Positions 47,401 to 54,815 are shown, counted from the stretch's first letter. The stretch is DNA of 64,000 nucleotides from Sphingobacterium wenxiniae (GCF_900116225.1 NZ_FOZZ01000002.1:248001-312000), one strand, 5' to 3'. A program made the numbers and translations. Notes: generated from the letters alone by a model not told the origin.

Positions 47401-48848
47401 GGCTTAGACCTGTATTGATGACGGCATCTGTGGCAAGTTTAGGTTTTTTACCAATGGCGTTGAGTACAAGTGCAGGTGCAGAAGTACAAAAACCGTTGGC
47501 AACCGTGGTTATCGGTGGACTGATTTCGGCAACTGCCCTGACATTGTTCGTCCTGCCATTGCTGTACCTCGTATTTATGAGAAACCAAAAACCTCCGAAA
47601 AATAGTAAAACGAAAGCCATAGCACCCGTGCTGTTGCTGTTTGTGTTCTTGGGTTTTTCTCAAAACGGTAAGGCACAAACTCCGATGAGTGTAGATAGAG
47701 CTATTGAAGTAGCTGTGGAGACCAACCCTCAGCTACGTTCCAAAAATATGGATATTCAATCTGCCCAAAGCCTTAGCAAGACGGCGTATGAACTACCGAA
47801 GACCGATGTAAACTTCCAATACGGGAATAATGAGGGATTTGAATATAATGACGGTTTCCAAATTTCACAGACCATTCCCTTTCCGACACTCTTTGGGGCA
47901 AAGAAAAATCTTGTCAAAGAGCAGGTAAAAGGTCAGCAGTGGGCGAAGGCTCTGACAGAAAACGAACTGAAAAAACAGGTAAGAACCTATTATTATCAGT
48001 TGGAATATTTGGAGCATAATGCTTCAGTTTTAAAGTATCTTGATAGTATTTATGTAGACTTTATCCGTGTTGCGGAACTCCGGTATAAAACGGGAGATAT
48101 AGGTAAATTAGACGTTAATACTGCAACTACCAAGAAAGGGGAAATAAGTCTTTTGTATCAACAGAACGAGGTTTTAAGGCAGAACGCCTATCAAAGCCTT
48201 AAAAATCTGATGCAGACACAGGAAGATTTCTTAATAGAACCTCAACCGGATTATACACCATTGCTGTTAAGTTCTTTCATTGACAGTTCGGCTGTTGCAA
48301 ATCATCCGAGCATCCAGCTATTGTACCAAGAGGCGAAAATTGCCGAACAGAACAAGAAATTGGAACGGGCAAACAGCCTGCCTGATTTTACGTTCGGCTA
48401 TAATAACATATCGCTGATAGGAATGCACAGTAAAAATGGTGTAGAGCAATTTTATGGCAGAGGACAGCGGTTTAGTTTTGTTGATGTAGGTATTACAATC
48501 CCCATTTTTACAACCACCAAAGCAAAAATTCGCTCGCTTGATTACAAGAAACAATCATTGGAATTAAATGCGCAATGGCAGGAACAACAGCTTAAAACGG
48601 AATTGGCAAACGCCTTGAAACAATACGAACAATATGTAGCGCAGTTTACCTATTTCAAGGAGCAGGCACTTCCCAATGCTGATGAGATTATCAATGCTGC
48701 AAAGCTGGGGTACAGTACCGGAGATATTTCTTATGTGGAGTACCTATTTGCCTTGCAGACAACAGCAGACATTCAGCTTAATTATTTAAATAGCATTCAG
48801 CAAATCAATGAGGCTGTAACGCTTATCCATTCATTAATCAGTAAATAA
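44490..48848 (+). CDS. CzcA/CusA heavy-metal RND pump fused to TolC-like channel
   Basis: 1452 aa from the GTG at 44490 (VLNSIIKFSIKNKFIIG matches the family's usual 'MLNKII.FSIKNKLIIG'). The first ~1040 residues are an HME-type RND transporter: 'PIDAQPDITNNQVQI', the proton path D400 and D406 in 'IDFGLVIDGSLIVVEATMHH', and E413. The last ~400 are an outer-membrane efflux (TolC-type) protein ('SVDRAIEVAVETNPQLRSKN'...). The junction (about 1035-1065) has a hydrophobic run ending 'FSQNGKAQ/TP', like a signal peptide with a cleavage site. Such fusions occur in Bacteroidota. It moves divalent or monovalent metals out across both membranes with the adaptor downstream. Confidence 0.92.
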   Translation: MLNSIIKFSIKNKFIIGLMTLFLIIWGVWSAKQIPIDAQPDITNNQVQIITLSPTLAGQEVEQLVTFPVEQSIVNLPKVEEIRSVSRFGLSVVTVVFQDNVDIYFARQLVSQQLKEAQDQIPDGIGTPELAPVSTGLGEVYQYILHPKEGSEDKYSAMDLRTMQDWIVARQLYGTPGIAEVNSFGGLLKQYEVSIDPNRIKAMDVSISDIFTALENNNQNTGGAYIDKKPNAYFIRGIGLVTSLEDVGNIVVKNTGSVPVFIKDVAEVQFGHATRYGALTYNGEVDAVGGIVMMLKGENTSEVVKSIKEKIPVIQQSLPEDVVIEPFLDRMDLVDRAISTVQKNLIEGALIVIFVLILFLGNFRAGLIVASAIPLSMLFALGMMRLFGVSANLMSMGAIDFGLVIDGSLIVVEATMHHLGLRKSTQRLTQAEMDEEVYESARKIRTSAAFGEVIILIVYIPILTLVGIEGKMFTPMAQTVSFAILGALILSFTYIPMMSALCLSKKPITKKNFSDKMMDYLQGVYKPLLEKAIRMKYVVIAVAVGLFTISIFFFSRMGGEFLPKLGEGDFAFHCILPQGTSLSQSLETSMQASRIIKEFDEVRMVVGKTGAAEVPTDPMPPEATDLMIILKPQDEWKTKKSYDELSNEMMEKLEVIPGVFFEANQPIQMRFNELMTGIRQDVAVKIFGEDLDSLLVYANKANAIIQTVEGATAPQVERVAGLPQINIEYDRTRIANYGLNVQEINDIVSTAFAGKSAGVIYENERRFDLVVRLDEAHRSSIEDVSNLFIPLPNGDQIPLSQVANIDYKLGPAQISREGGKRRIYVGFNVQGRDVASVVNEIQDKLAEQIKLPTGYYFTYGGQFENLQKATDRLLIAVPIALLLIFILLYFTFHSFKEAVLVYTAIPMSAIGGVFALLLRDMPFSISAGVGFIALFGVAVLNGIVLIATFNRLEKEGWNEIIPRIIEGAKTRLRPVLMTASVASLGFLPMALSTSAGAEVQKPLATVVIGGLISATALTLFVLPLLYLVFMRNQKPPKNSKTKAIAPVLLLFVFLGFSQNGKAQTPMSVDRAIEVAVETNPQLRSKNMDIQSAQSLSKTAYELPKTDVNFQYGNNEGFEYNDGFQISQTIPFPTLFGAKKNLVKEQVKGQQWAKALTENELKKQVRTYYYQLEYLEHNASVLKYLDSIYVDFIRVAELRYKTGDIGKLDVNTATTKKGEISLLYQQNEVLRQNAYQSLKNLMQTQEDFLIEPQPDYTPLLLSSFIDSSAVANHPSIQLLYQEAKIAEQNKKLERANSLPDFTFGYNNISLIGMHSKNGVEQFYGRGQRFSFVDVGITIPIFTTTKAKIRSLDYKKQSLELNAQWQEQQLKTELANALKQYEQYVAQFTYFKEQALPNADEIINAAKLGYSTGDISYVEYLFALQTTADIQLNYLNSIQQINEAVTLIHSLISK

Positions 48849-48856
48849 TACAATAT

Positions 48857-50140
48857 ATGAAACGTATCATAAATAATATAGTTTTTAGCGTTCTTGTCCT
48901 CGTAGCATTCTTTGCTTTCAACGCCTGTACAAATAATCATAAAGAGGGCGATGGGCATAATCACGGAACGGAAGCAGAAACAACAACGGACGAACACGAA
49001 GAAGAAAATGTTGCCGTGCTGACCGATGAGCAGATGAAAGCCGTTGGTATCGAAATAGGGATGATTGAACAAAAACAATTATCCGCAACATTGAAAGCCA
49101 ACGGAGGATTGAGAGTACCCAACAGCAACAAGGCAAATGCAACTTCAATGTTTGGTGGCGTTATCAAATCCCTCAATGTGGAGATAGGCGATTTTGTAAA
49201 GAAAGGTCAGGTCATCGGCACAATTTCCAATCCGCAATTCATACAGTTGCAGGAAGAATACCTAAGCATTAATAGCCGGATAGAATTTGCAGAGCAGGAA
49301 GTGGCAAGACAAAGAGAGCTGAACGAGGGAAATGCAGGTGCAAAGAAAAACCTGCAAAGTGCCACATCTGAATTGAACACGTTGAGAACACGAAAAGCAT
49401 CGTTACAACAACAAATCCAAATGATGGGTATTAATCCGGCTTCCTTGTCAAATGCGAGCCTTAAAGCCTCGTTGGTCGTTACAAGCCCGATAAGTGGCAC
49501 TATAAGTAACGTTTTTGCCAAAATCGGAAGCTATGTAGATGTGTCTTCGCCTATTGCCGAAATAATAGAGAACACAGCATTGCACTTGGATTTACAGGTT
49601 TATGAAAAGGATATTCCCCTTATCAAAATAGGTCAGAAAATAGATTTTGTCGTAACCAACAATCCCAATAAGACCTATTCTGCCGAAGTGTACAGTATTG
49701 GTTCATCTTTTAGCGGAGAGAGTAAGACCATTGCCGTTCACAGCAGAATTACAGGCGATAAAACAGGATTGATTGACGGAATGAGTATAACCGGAATGGT
49801 AAGTTTAGATGATGTATTAAGTACGGCTGTACCCAACGATGCTATTGTCAATGCAGACGGAAAGTATTACATCTTTTTGGTCAAGGAGCAGGAAGAAGAA
49901 CCCCACGAGCATAAAGAGGGAGAAGCTCACGACCACGATGAAGAGGAGGCTCACGACCACGGTTCTGAAAAGGGAACTCGATTTGTAAGAATGGAAGTCA
50001 TTAAAGGTGCTTCTCTATTAGGTTATACGGCAATTACACCTGTAAGTGAAATTCCTTACGGAACGCATATCGTGGTAAAAAGTGCATTTTTTGTGAATGC
50101 AAAAATGGATGATTCGGGAGAACACGCCCACGCTCACTAA
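48857..50140 (+). CDS. His-rich periplasmic adaptor (CzcB/CusB type)
   Basis: 427 aa lipoprotein (signal with Cys at 'FNACTNNH'). Membrane-fusion layout: barrel-sandwich 'MFGGVIKSLNVEIGDFVKKGQVIGTISNPQF', helical hairpin (about 130-185), then the second lipoyl half 'VTSPISGTISNVFAKIGSYVDVSSPIAEI' and beta-barrel. Three His-rich stretches: N-terminal 'HKEGDGHNHG', a C-terminal insert 'HEHKEGEAHDHDEEEAHDHG' and the end 'HAHAH'. They suggest metal capture, and favour Zn/Co/Cd/Ni over Cu. It bridges pump and channel. It starts 8 nt after the pump gene. Confidence 0.93.
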   Translation: MKRIINNIVFSVLVLVAFFAFNACTNNHKEGDGHNHGTEAETTTDEHEEENVAVLTDEQMKAVGIEIGMIEQKQLSATLKANGGLRVPNSNKANATSMFGGVIKSLNVEIGDFVKKGQVIGTISNPQFIQLQEEYLSINSRIEFAEQEVARQRELNEGNAGAKKNLQSATSELNTLRTRKASLQQQIQMMGINPASLSNASLKASLVVTSPISGTISNVFAKIGSYVDVSSPIAEIIENTALHLDLQVYEKDIPLIKIGQKIDFVVTNNPNKTYSAEVYSIGSSFSGESKTIAVHSRITGDKTGLIDGMSITGMVSLDDVLSTAVPNDAIVNADGKYYIFLVKEQEEEPHEHKEGEAHDHDEEEAHDHGSEKGTRFVRMEVIKGASLLGYTAITPVSEIPYGTHIVVKSAFFVNAKMDDSGEHAHAH

Positions 50141-50153
50141 AAAACATTGGATA

Positions 50154-50576
50154 ATGAAAAAAAACATTGAACAGAAGCTGTTGTCAAAGAACACCAATCC
50201 GACCAGTATGCGGATATTGGTTTATGATTTCTTGGAGCAACAGCAAACAGCAATGTCCCTATCTGAAATCGAGAGCCATTTTTATAAAGCAGACAGGGTT
50301 ACGATTTACAGGACTTTGAAAACTTTTGAAGAAAAAGGCATTGTACACAGTATTCAGGAGAACACTACGGTCAAGTATATTCTGTGCCACGATGGGTGTG
50401 ATGAAAATACACACAAGGATTGGCACTTACATTTCTATTGTAAGATTTGTAAGCAGACAACCTGTAAGGAGGATTTTATAATACCGCAGAATGGAAGTCA
50501 GAATTACCGTATCGACGAACTAAAATTATTTGGTAAGGGAATTTGTGAAAACTGTTTAAAGGAGAGTTTGCAATAG
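50154..50576 (+). CDS. Fur family transcriptional regulator
   Basis: 140 aa from the ATG at 50154 (MKKNIEQKLL). Winged helix 'MSLSEIESHFYKADRVTIYRTLKTFEEKGIVHSI' (about 34-67) with recognition-helix motif 'RVTIYRTL'. Metal part: 'HLHFYCKICKQTTCKED' (H91, H93, C96, C99) and 'CENC' (C131, C134) for structural zinc. The family includes Fur, Zur, PerR and Mur; which metal is sensed is not clear, though the efflux context points to Zn or Cd. It begins 13 nt after the adaptor gene, in the operon controlled from 43974, and ends inside the second operator, so it may control itself. Confidence 0.92.
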   Translation: MKKNIEQKLLSKNTNPTSMRILVYDFLEQQQTAMSLSEIESHFYKADRVTIYRTLKTFEEKGIVHSIQENTTVKYILCHDGCDENTHKDWHLHFYCKICKQTTCKEDFIIPQNGSQNYRIDELKLFGKGICENCLKESLQ

Positions 50577-50604
50577 CATTGCAGGCTCTCCCTGTGTAAC
50601 TTTG
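50569..50604 (+). promoter_or_regulatory. Fur-type operator and promoter, copy 2
   Basis: TGCAATAGCATTGCA (50569-50583) overlaps the stop codon of the Fur-family gene and differs from copy 1 at two positions. Thirteen nt later is TAACTTTG (50597-50604), identical to copy 1's box. It precedes the transglutaminase gene at 50624. Confidence 0.7.
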
Positions 50605-50623
50605 TTATAAATATAAATGTGTT

Positions 50624-51328
50624 ATGGACACCTATCTTAAAGAAACAAAAATCCTTGACTACTCCAATGCTTCCATACAAAAGCTATTGGAGCAGAGAGG
50701 GTGGGAAAACTTGGACACCGTTGCCAAAGTTCAAGCCATTTACAATTTTGTACGGGACGAAATAAAGTTTGGCTATAATGTTTCTGATTATATTTCCGCA
50801 TCGCAGGTGCTGAATGACGGGTACGGACAATGCAACACAAAAGCCACTTTATTAATGGCTTTGTTAAGAGCAACAGATGTACCTAACCGTATTCACGGCT
50901 TTACCATTAACAAGGCATTGCAGAAAGGAGCTATTACAGGTATTTGGTACAGACTATCGCCTAAGAATATCTTGCATAGCTGGGTTGAAGTTTGGGTAAA
51001 CGAGCAATGGTATTTTTTGGAGGGCGTGATTTTGGATAAACCGTACCTCACTAAATTACAGGAACAGAACAGTGATTGCAAGACCACTTTTTGCGGTTTC
51101 GGGGTTTATACCGATAATTTTGAGAACCCGCCGATTGAATGGAACCTCAATAATACATTTATTCAGGATAAAGGCATCAATCGGGACTTTGGCGTTTTTG
51201 ATACACCCGATGCGTTTTATGCAAAACATCAACAAGAACTGAACGCTTTCAAGAAGTTTATTTTTCAGCATATCGTGAGGCATATAATGAATAATAATGT
51301 AGAAAGAATAAGAAATAAAAAAGTGTAA
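50624..51328 (+). CDS. Transglutaminase-like cysteine protein
   Basis: 234 aa, no signal peptide. The catalytic triad of the transglutaminase fold is visible: Cys70 in 'NDGYGQCNTKATLLMALLRATDVPNRI', His118 in 'KNILHSWVEVW', and Asp138 (or Glu133) in 'QWYFLEGVILDKP'. The C-terminal third is family-specific, with a Cys pair 'CKTTFCGF'. Such enzymes may be peptidases or cross-linkers. Its place under a metal-type operator, 22 nt before a P-type ATPase gene, is unexpected; function in metal tolerance is not established. Confidence 0.85.
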   Translation: MDTYLKETKILDYSNASIQKLLEQRGWENLDTVAKVQAIYNFVRDEIKFGYNVSDYISASQVLNDGYGQCNTKATLLMALLRATDVPNRIHGFTINKALQKGAITGIWYRLSPKNILHSWVEVWVNEQWYFLEGVILDKPYLTKLQEQNSDCKTTFCGFGVYTDNFENPPIEWNLNNTFIQDKGINRDFGVFDTPDAFYAKHQQELNAFKKFIFQHIVRHIMNNNVERIRNKKV

Positions 51329-51350
51329 CGAACCTAAAAAATTAAAGGCT

Positions 51351-53405
51351 ATGATAAATACAGACAAAAATCACAAGCATACTTACGATGCACAAGGCAA
51401 AATGACTTGTTGCACACAGGAAGAAAAAATCTACACCAAAGCAGGTGCTAAGGAATTGGTAAAAGGGCATCACAAAAATGACGGGCATAATCACGACCAC
51501 AGTGATGATGACGGACACGACCATTCGCATTCAGGAGATACTGACAATGTTTTCAAGATGTTTCTTCCCGCCATTATTTCCCTTGCGCTGTTGCTTGCAG
51601 GTATTGCAATGGATAATTGGTTTCCGCAGACGTGGTTTACCGATTGGGTACGGATTATTTGGTACGTGGTGGCTTATGCTCCTGTTGGACTGCCCGTACT
51701 CAAAGAAGCCGTTGAGAGTATTCGCAAAGGCGAGATTTTCTCGGAGTTCTTTTTGATGGGCATTGCAACTATCGGGGCATTTGCCATTGGCGAATATCCC
51801 GAGGGCGTTGCGGTAATGTTGTTCTATGCCGTTGGCGAAGTTTTTCAGACAATGGCTGTTTCGAGGGCAAAATCAAACATCAAATCTTTGCTTGACCAAA
51901 GACCCGATGAAGTAACCGTTTTAAAAAACAATGAACCGCAAACCGTAAAGGCAGAAACTGTTGCCGTTGGCGAAATTATACAGCTTAAACCGGGAGAAAA
52001 ATTAGGCTTAGACGGAGAACTGTTGTCCGAAACGGCATCTTTCAATACATCGGCTTTAACAGGCGAAAGCAAACCAGATACAAAAAACAAAGGCGAAACC
52101 GTTTTGGCAGGGATGATAAATCTCAACACCGTATCGCAGGTAAAAGTTACGACCGCATACACCGACAGTAAGTTGAGCAAGATTTTAGAATTGGTGCAAA
52201 ACGCCACTGCACAAAAAGCACCAACGGAATTATTTATCCGGAAATTTGCAAAAATCTATACGCCTATTGTAGTGCTGTTAGCCATAGCCATTTGCCTACT
52301 GCCTTATTTCTTTGTGGAAAATTATGAGTTTAGAGATTGGCTGTACAGGGCTTTGGTATTCCTGGTTATTTCCTGCCCTTGTGCGTTGGTTATTTCCATT
52401 CCCTTAGGTTATTTCGGTGGTATTGGTGCTGCGAGCAAAAATGGAATACTGTTCAAAGGAAGTAACTTTTTAGATGCTCTTTCCGATATTCAAAACGTAG
52501 TGATGGATAAGACAGGTACAATGACAGAGGGCGTTTTTAAGGTTCAGGATATCAACTTCAATCCCGAATTTGATAAAGCTGAAATTCTGGAATTAGTCAA
52601 CATTTTGGAAAGCCATAGCACACACCCCGTAGCAACCGCTATTCACGAATACGTGGGGAGACCGAATAATGAAATTCGATTGGAAAATACGGAGGAAATC
52701 GCCGGACACGGTTTGAAATCAACGGTAAACGGTAAGGATTTATTGGTCGGGAATTTCAAACTGATGGGTAAGTTCGGCATATCATACGACTTAGACCCGA
52801 ACAGCATCGTTTATACAACTATTGCCGTTGCATACGACAGCAAATTTGTTGGTTACATCACGATTGCCGACAGTATCAAAGAAGATGCACAAGAAACCAT
52901 AACCCTATTGCATAAGCTCAATGTTAAAGCAACGATGCTTAGCGGAGATAAAAGTACCGTTGTGAAATATGTAGCGGAGCAGTTGGGGATAGACAATGCC
53001 TTTGGAGATTTATTGCCCGAAGACAAAGTAAACAGAGTTAAAGACATCAAAGCCAAAGGCGAAAGCGTTGCTTTTGTGGGCGATGGTGTAAACGATGCTC
53101 CTGTTGTGGCATTGAGCGACGTAGGTATCGCAATGGGTGGATTAGGGAGTGATGCCACTATCGAAACCGCAGATGTGGTCATACAGGACGATAAGCCAAG
53201 TAAAATACCTATGGCAATCAACATCGGTAAACAGACAAAGAAAATCGTTTGGCAAAATATCGGTTTGGCTTTCGGTGTAAAAGCTATTGTACTCGTACTT
53301 GGAGCAGGTGGATTGGCGACAATGTGGGAAGCTGTTTTTGCGGATGTTGGCGTAGCGTTATTGGCAATTTTAAATGCGGTAAGAATACAGCGAATGAAAT
53401 TTTAA
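51351..53405 (+). CDS. Heavy-metal P-type ATPase (Zn/Cd/Pb type)
   Basis: 684 aa. A His-rich soluble N terminus (HHKNDGHNHDHSDDDGHDHSHSG) replaces the usual metal-binding domain, with a CC pair at 'MTCCTQEE'. Eight spans. The transport-site motif C342-P-C344 ('SCPCALVISIPLGYFGGIGAASKNGILFKGSNFLDAL') is that of P1B-2 Zn/Cd/Pb pumps, and phosphorylation Asp386 is in 'MDKTGTMTEG'. 'FVGDGVNDAPVVALSDVGIAMG' completes the hinge. It expels Zn2+/Cd2+ from the cytoplasm to the periplasm, from where the RND pump can finish export. 22 nt after the transglutaminase gene. Confidence 0.95.
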   Translation: MINTDKNHKHTYDAQGKMTCCTQEEKIYTKAGAKELVKGHHKNDGHNHDHSDDDGHDHSHSGDTDNVFKMFLPAIISLALLLAGIAMDNWFPQTWFTDWVRIIWYVVAYAPVGLPVLKEAVESIRKGEIFSEFFLMGIATIGAFAIGEYPEGVAVMLFYAVGEVFQTMAVSRAKSNIKSLLDQRPDEVTVLKNNEPQTVKAETVAVGEIIQLKPGEKLGLDGELLSETASFNTSALTGESKPDTKNKGETVLAGMINLNTVSQVKVTTAYTDSKLSKILELVQNATAQKAPTELFIRKFAKIYTPIVVLLAIAICLLPYFFVENYEFRDWLYRALVFLVISCPCALVISIPLGYFGGIGAASKNGILFKGSNFLDALSDIQNVVMDKTGTMTEGVFKVQDINFNPEFDKAEILELVNILESHSTHPVATAIHEYVGRPNNEIRLENTEEIAGHGLKSTVNGKDLLVGNFKLMGKFGISYDLDPNSIVYTTIAVAYDSKFVGYITIADSIKEDAQETITLLHKLNVKATMLSGDKSTVVKYVAEQLGIDNAFGDLLPEDKVNRVKDIKAKGESVAFVGDGVNDAPVVALSDVGIAMGGLGSDATIETADVVIQDDKPSKIPMAINIGKQTKKIVWQNIGLAFGVKAIVLVLGAGGLATMWEAVFADVGVALLAILNAVRIQRMKF

Positions 53406-53425
53406 ACCCCTTCAATTTATGAGTT

Positions 53426-53662
53426 TTGAAAAGGAAAAAGAAAATACGCAAAAAGAAATATATCCCCAATCGGCATATTTCTCAATCAAGAAAGCCTGTA
53501 AAAAGGGTAGAAAGATTGCATCACCGAATACTTAATTGGACAATGCTAATTTTCCTCTCTGCCATATTGATATTCCTAATTTTTGCTGTTGTCCGTCATA
53601 TTTATCATCATTATATAGGTAATTTTCAGCACCATCAACACCAACATCATCATCATCGTTGA
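53426..53662 (+). CDS. Small membrane protein with His-rich tail
   Basis: 78 aa from a TTG at 53426; the start is uncertain because no ATG is in frame upstream. Basic N terminus (KRKKKIRKKKY), one membrane span (TMLIFLSAILIFLIFAVV) and a tail with eleven His among the last 17 or so residues ('HHYIGNFQHHQHQHHHH'). The His tail fits metal binding on the far side of the membrane. It follows the P-ATPase in the same direction. A competing frame from ATG 53419 gives 38 aa with no clear features. Confidence 0.5.
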   Translation: MKRKKKIRKKKYIPNRHISQSRKPVKRVERLHHRILNWTMLIFLSAILIFLIFAVVRHIYHHYIGNFQHHQHQHHHHR

Positions 53663-53744
53663 AATGACAGATGTTTTTGATGAGGGAACAGCGCTGTTGG
53701 CAATTCACTACTCATAGTGCGCTTAAACATTTCAAAATAATCGA

Positions 53745-54566
53745 ATGAATAAATTTTACAACGAAACATTACATAGGTTAAAAACAACAGTCAACGAATT
53801 GGAGGTTGAAGCTGATTGCTCCATACAACGGATAGAAGCTGTTATACTTCTTATTGTAGAATGCCTATCCGAATTAAAGGAATATGTGCTAAAAACAGGG
53901 TTCAGCGATGAAGGCGAAGAAATCCGTTTTTTCAAACATCAGAAACCTACCATCGTTGCAAAGCTCATTTATTACAATGCTGTGTATAAGATTGAAGCCA
54001 AAAGACCTTATGGCGGAAAAGAAGTTTTGGAAGAATATTTCAATAAAGAATTATCAAAGCTCAAAAGGGTTTTTGATAACAATATGGCGTTTTACAGCTA
54101 TTACAGAACCGACAGCACTTATCTTGACCACACCTATTTTGTTCGTGGCAAGCACAATGTTCAATTGAGTTTGGACACATTCTATTTTGAAACCGACCAC
54201 AGTTTTTCCACTTCCCACGATTACAAAGTAGCAAAGATTATTGCCAATGATTTGATACAGGACTACCTCGAAGACCAACTATCAAAAACAGCCACAAGCG
54301 ACAAACCGACAACCCTGCATTGGACAGGTAGCAAGACCGCTTTAACCGAATTGATTTATGCACTACATTCACAAGGCATATTCAATAACGCCAATGCAGA
54401 TATTAAACCTATCGTCAAAGTCTTTGAAAGCACTTTTAATGTTGATTTGGGAGATTTCTATCACACGTTTTTAGAACTCAAATCCCGAAAAATGAACAGA
54501 ACTAAATTCCTTGACAGCCTTAAAGAAAGCCTTATCAAAAAAATGGACGAGCAGGACGGTAGGTAG
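53745..54566 (+). CDS. rteC: RteC family element regulator
   Basis: 273 aa. 'EIRFFKHQKPTIVAKLIYYNAVYKIEAKRP', 'MAFYSYYRTDSTYLDHTYFVRGKHN' and 'DHSFSTSHDYKVAKIIANDLIQDYLEDQL' match RteC, the regulator that activates excision genes in Bacteroides CTnDOT-type elements. C-terminal part ('LHWTGSKTALTELIYALHSQGIFNNANADIKPIVKVFESTFNVDLGDFYHTFLELKSRKMNRTKFLDSLKESLIKKM') is helical, winged-helix-like. No RteA/RteB two-component genes are present, so RteC alone may control excision here. Last gene of the element, ended by a terminator. Confidence 0.93.
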   Translation: MNKFYNETLHRLKTTVNELEVEADCSIQRIEAVILLIVECLSELKEYVLKTGFSDEGEEIRFFKHQKPTIVAKLIYYNAVYKIEAKRPYGGKEVLEEYFNKELSKLKRVFDNNMAFYSYYRTDSTYLDHTYFVRGKHNVQLSLDTFYFETDHSFSTSHDYKVAKIIANDLIQDYLEDQLSKTATSDKPTTLHWTGSKTALTELIYALHSQGIFNNANADIKPIVKVFESTFNVDLGDFYHTFLELKSRKMNRTKFLDSLKESLIKKMDEQDGR

Positions 54567-54589
54567 GGTTTGCTATATCTGTACAGCGT

Positions 54590-54617
54590 AAAAAGGGTTT
54601 AATAAAAGCCCTTTTTT
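54590..54617 (+). terminator. Terminator after rteC
   Basis: AAAAAGGGTTT (54590-54600) pairs with AAGCCCTTTTTT (54606-54617), one G-T pair, with a T-run. Confidence 0.8.
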
Positions 54618-54690
54618 CTTGTCCTGTTTTACCAAGTGTAATAATCGGATATTAAAATCCTTTGTATGGTTTTGAGAATAATAAATTTTG

Positions 54691-54815
54691 TATATTTGCT
54701 GTGAGCTAACGGAAACGTGTTGAAAAGCAAAGCAATAAGCACCGTTACCAAATCGTTACTTGACTATCTTTGATAACCCACATAAGAGCCTTGTATTCAA
54801 CCGAAAAGGCTTTTT
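54691..54815 (+). ncRNA. Possible short RNA: promoter box, no ORF, terminator
   Basis: TATATTTG (54691-54698) is a good -7 box. No coding frame follows before AGCCTT (54787-54792) / AAGGCT (54806-54811) with TTTTT. A transcript of about 110 nt would run from near 54704 to 54815 across the right-hand attachment candidate (54744-54761). The remainder of the 54567-54896 gap shows nothing else. Existence is not proven; no homologous family is recognised. Confidence 0.35.

Larger units (their letters stand above)
36287..54761. mobile_element. Integrative mobilizable element, about 18.5 kb
   Basis: Integrase at the left, MobA/MobB relaxase genes, DUF3408, excisionase-like HTH genes and RteC at the right show an integrated element between the BCCT gene and a DUF4256 gene. 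The limits given are the outer ends of an imperfect direct repeat, GTTACTAAAACGTTACTT (36287-36304) and GTTACCAAATCGTTACTT (54744-54761), 16 of 18 matching. They are the best attachment or integrase-arm candidates. The non-coding left end 36005-36415 also has a hairpin AAACGG...CCGTTT near 36197-36229. No type IV secretion (Tra) genes are present, so transfer would need help. Cargo: RloC-like nuclease and a metal-efflux block. Confidence 0.75.
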
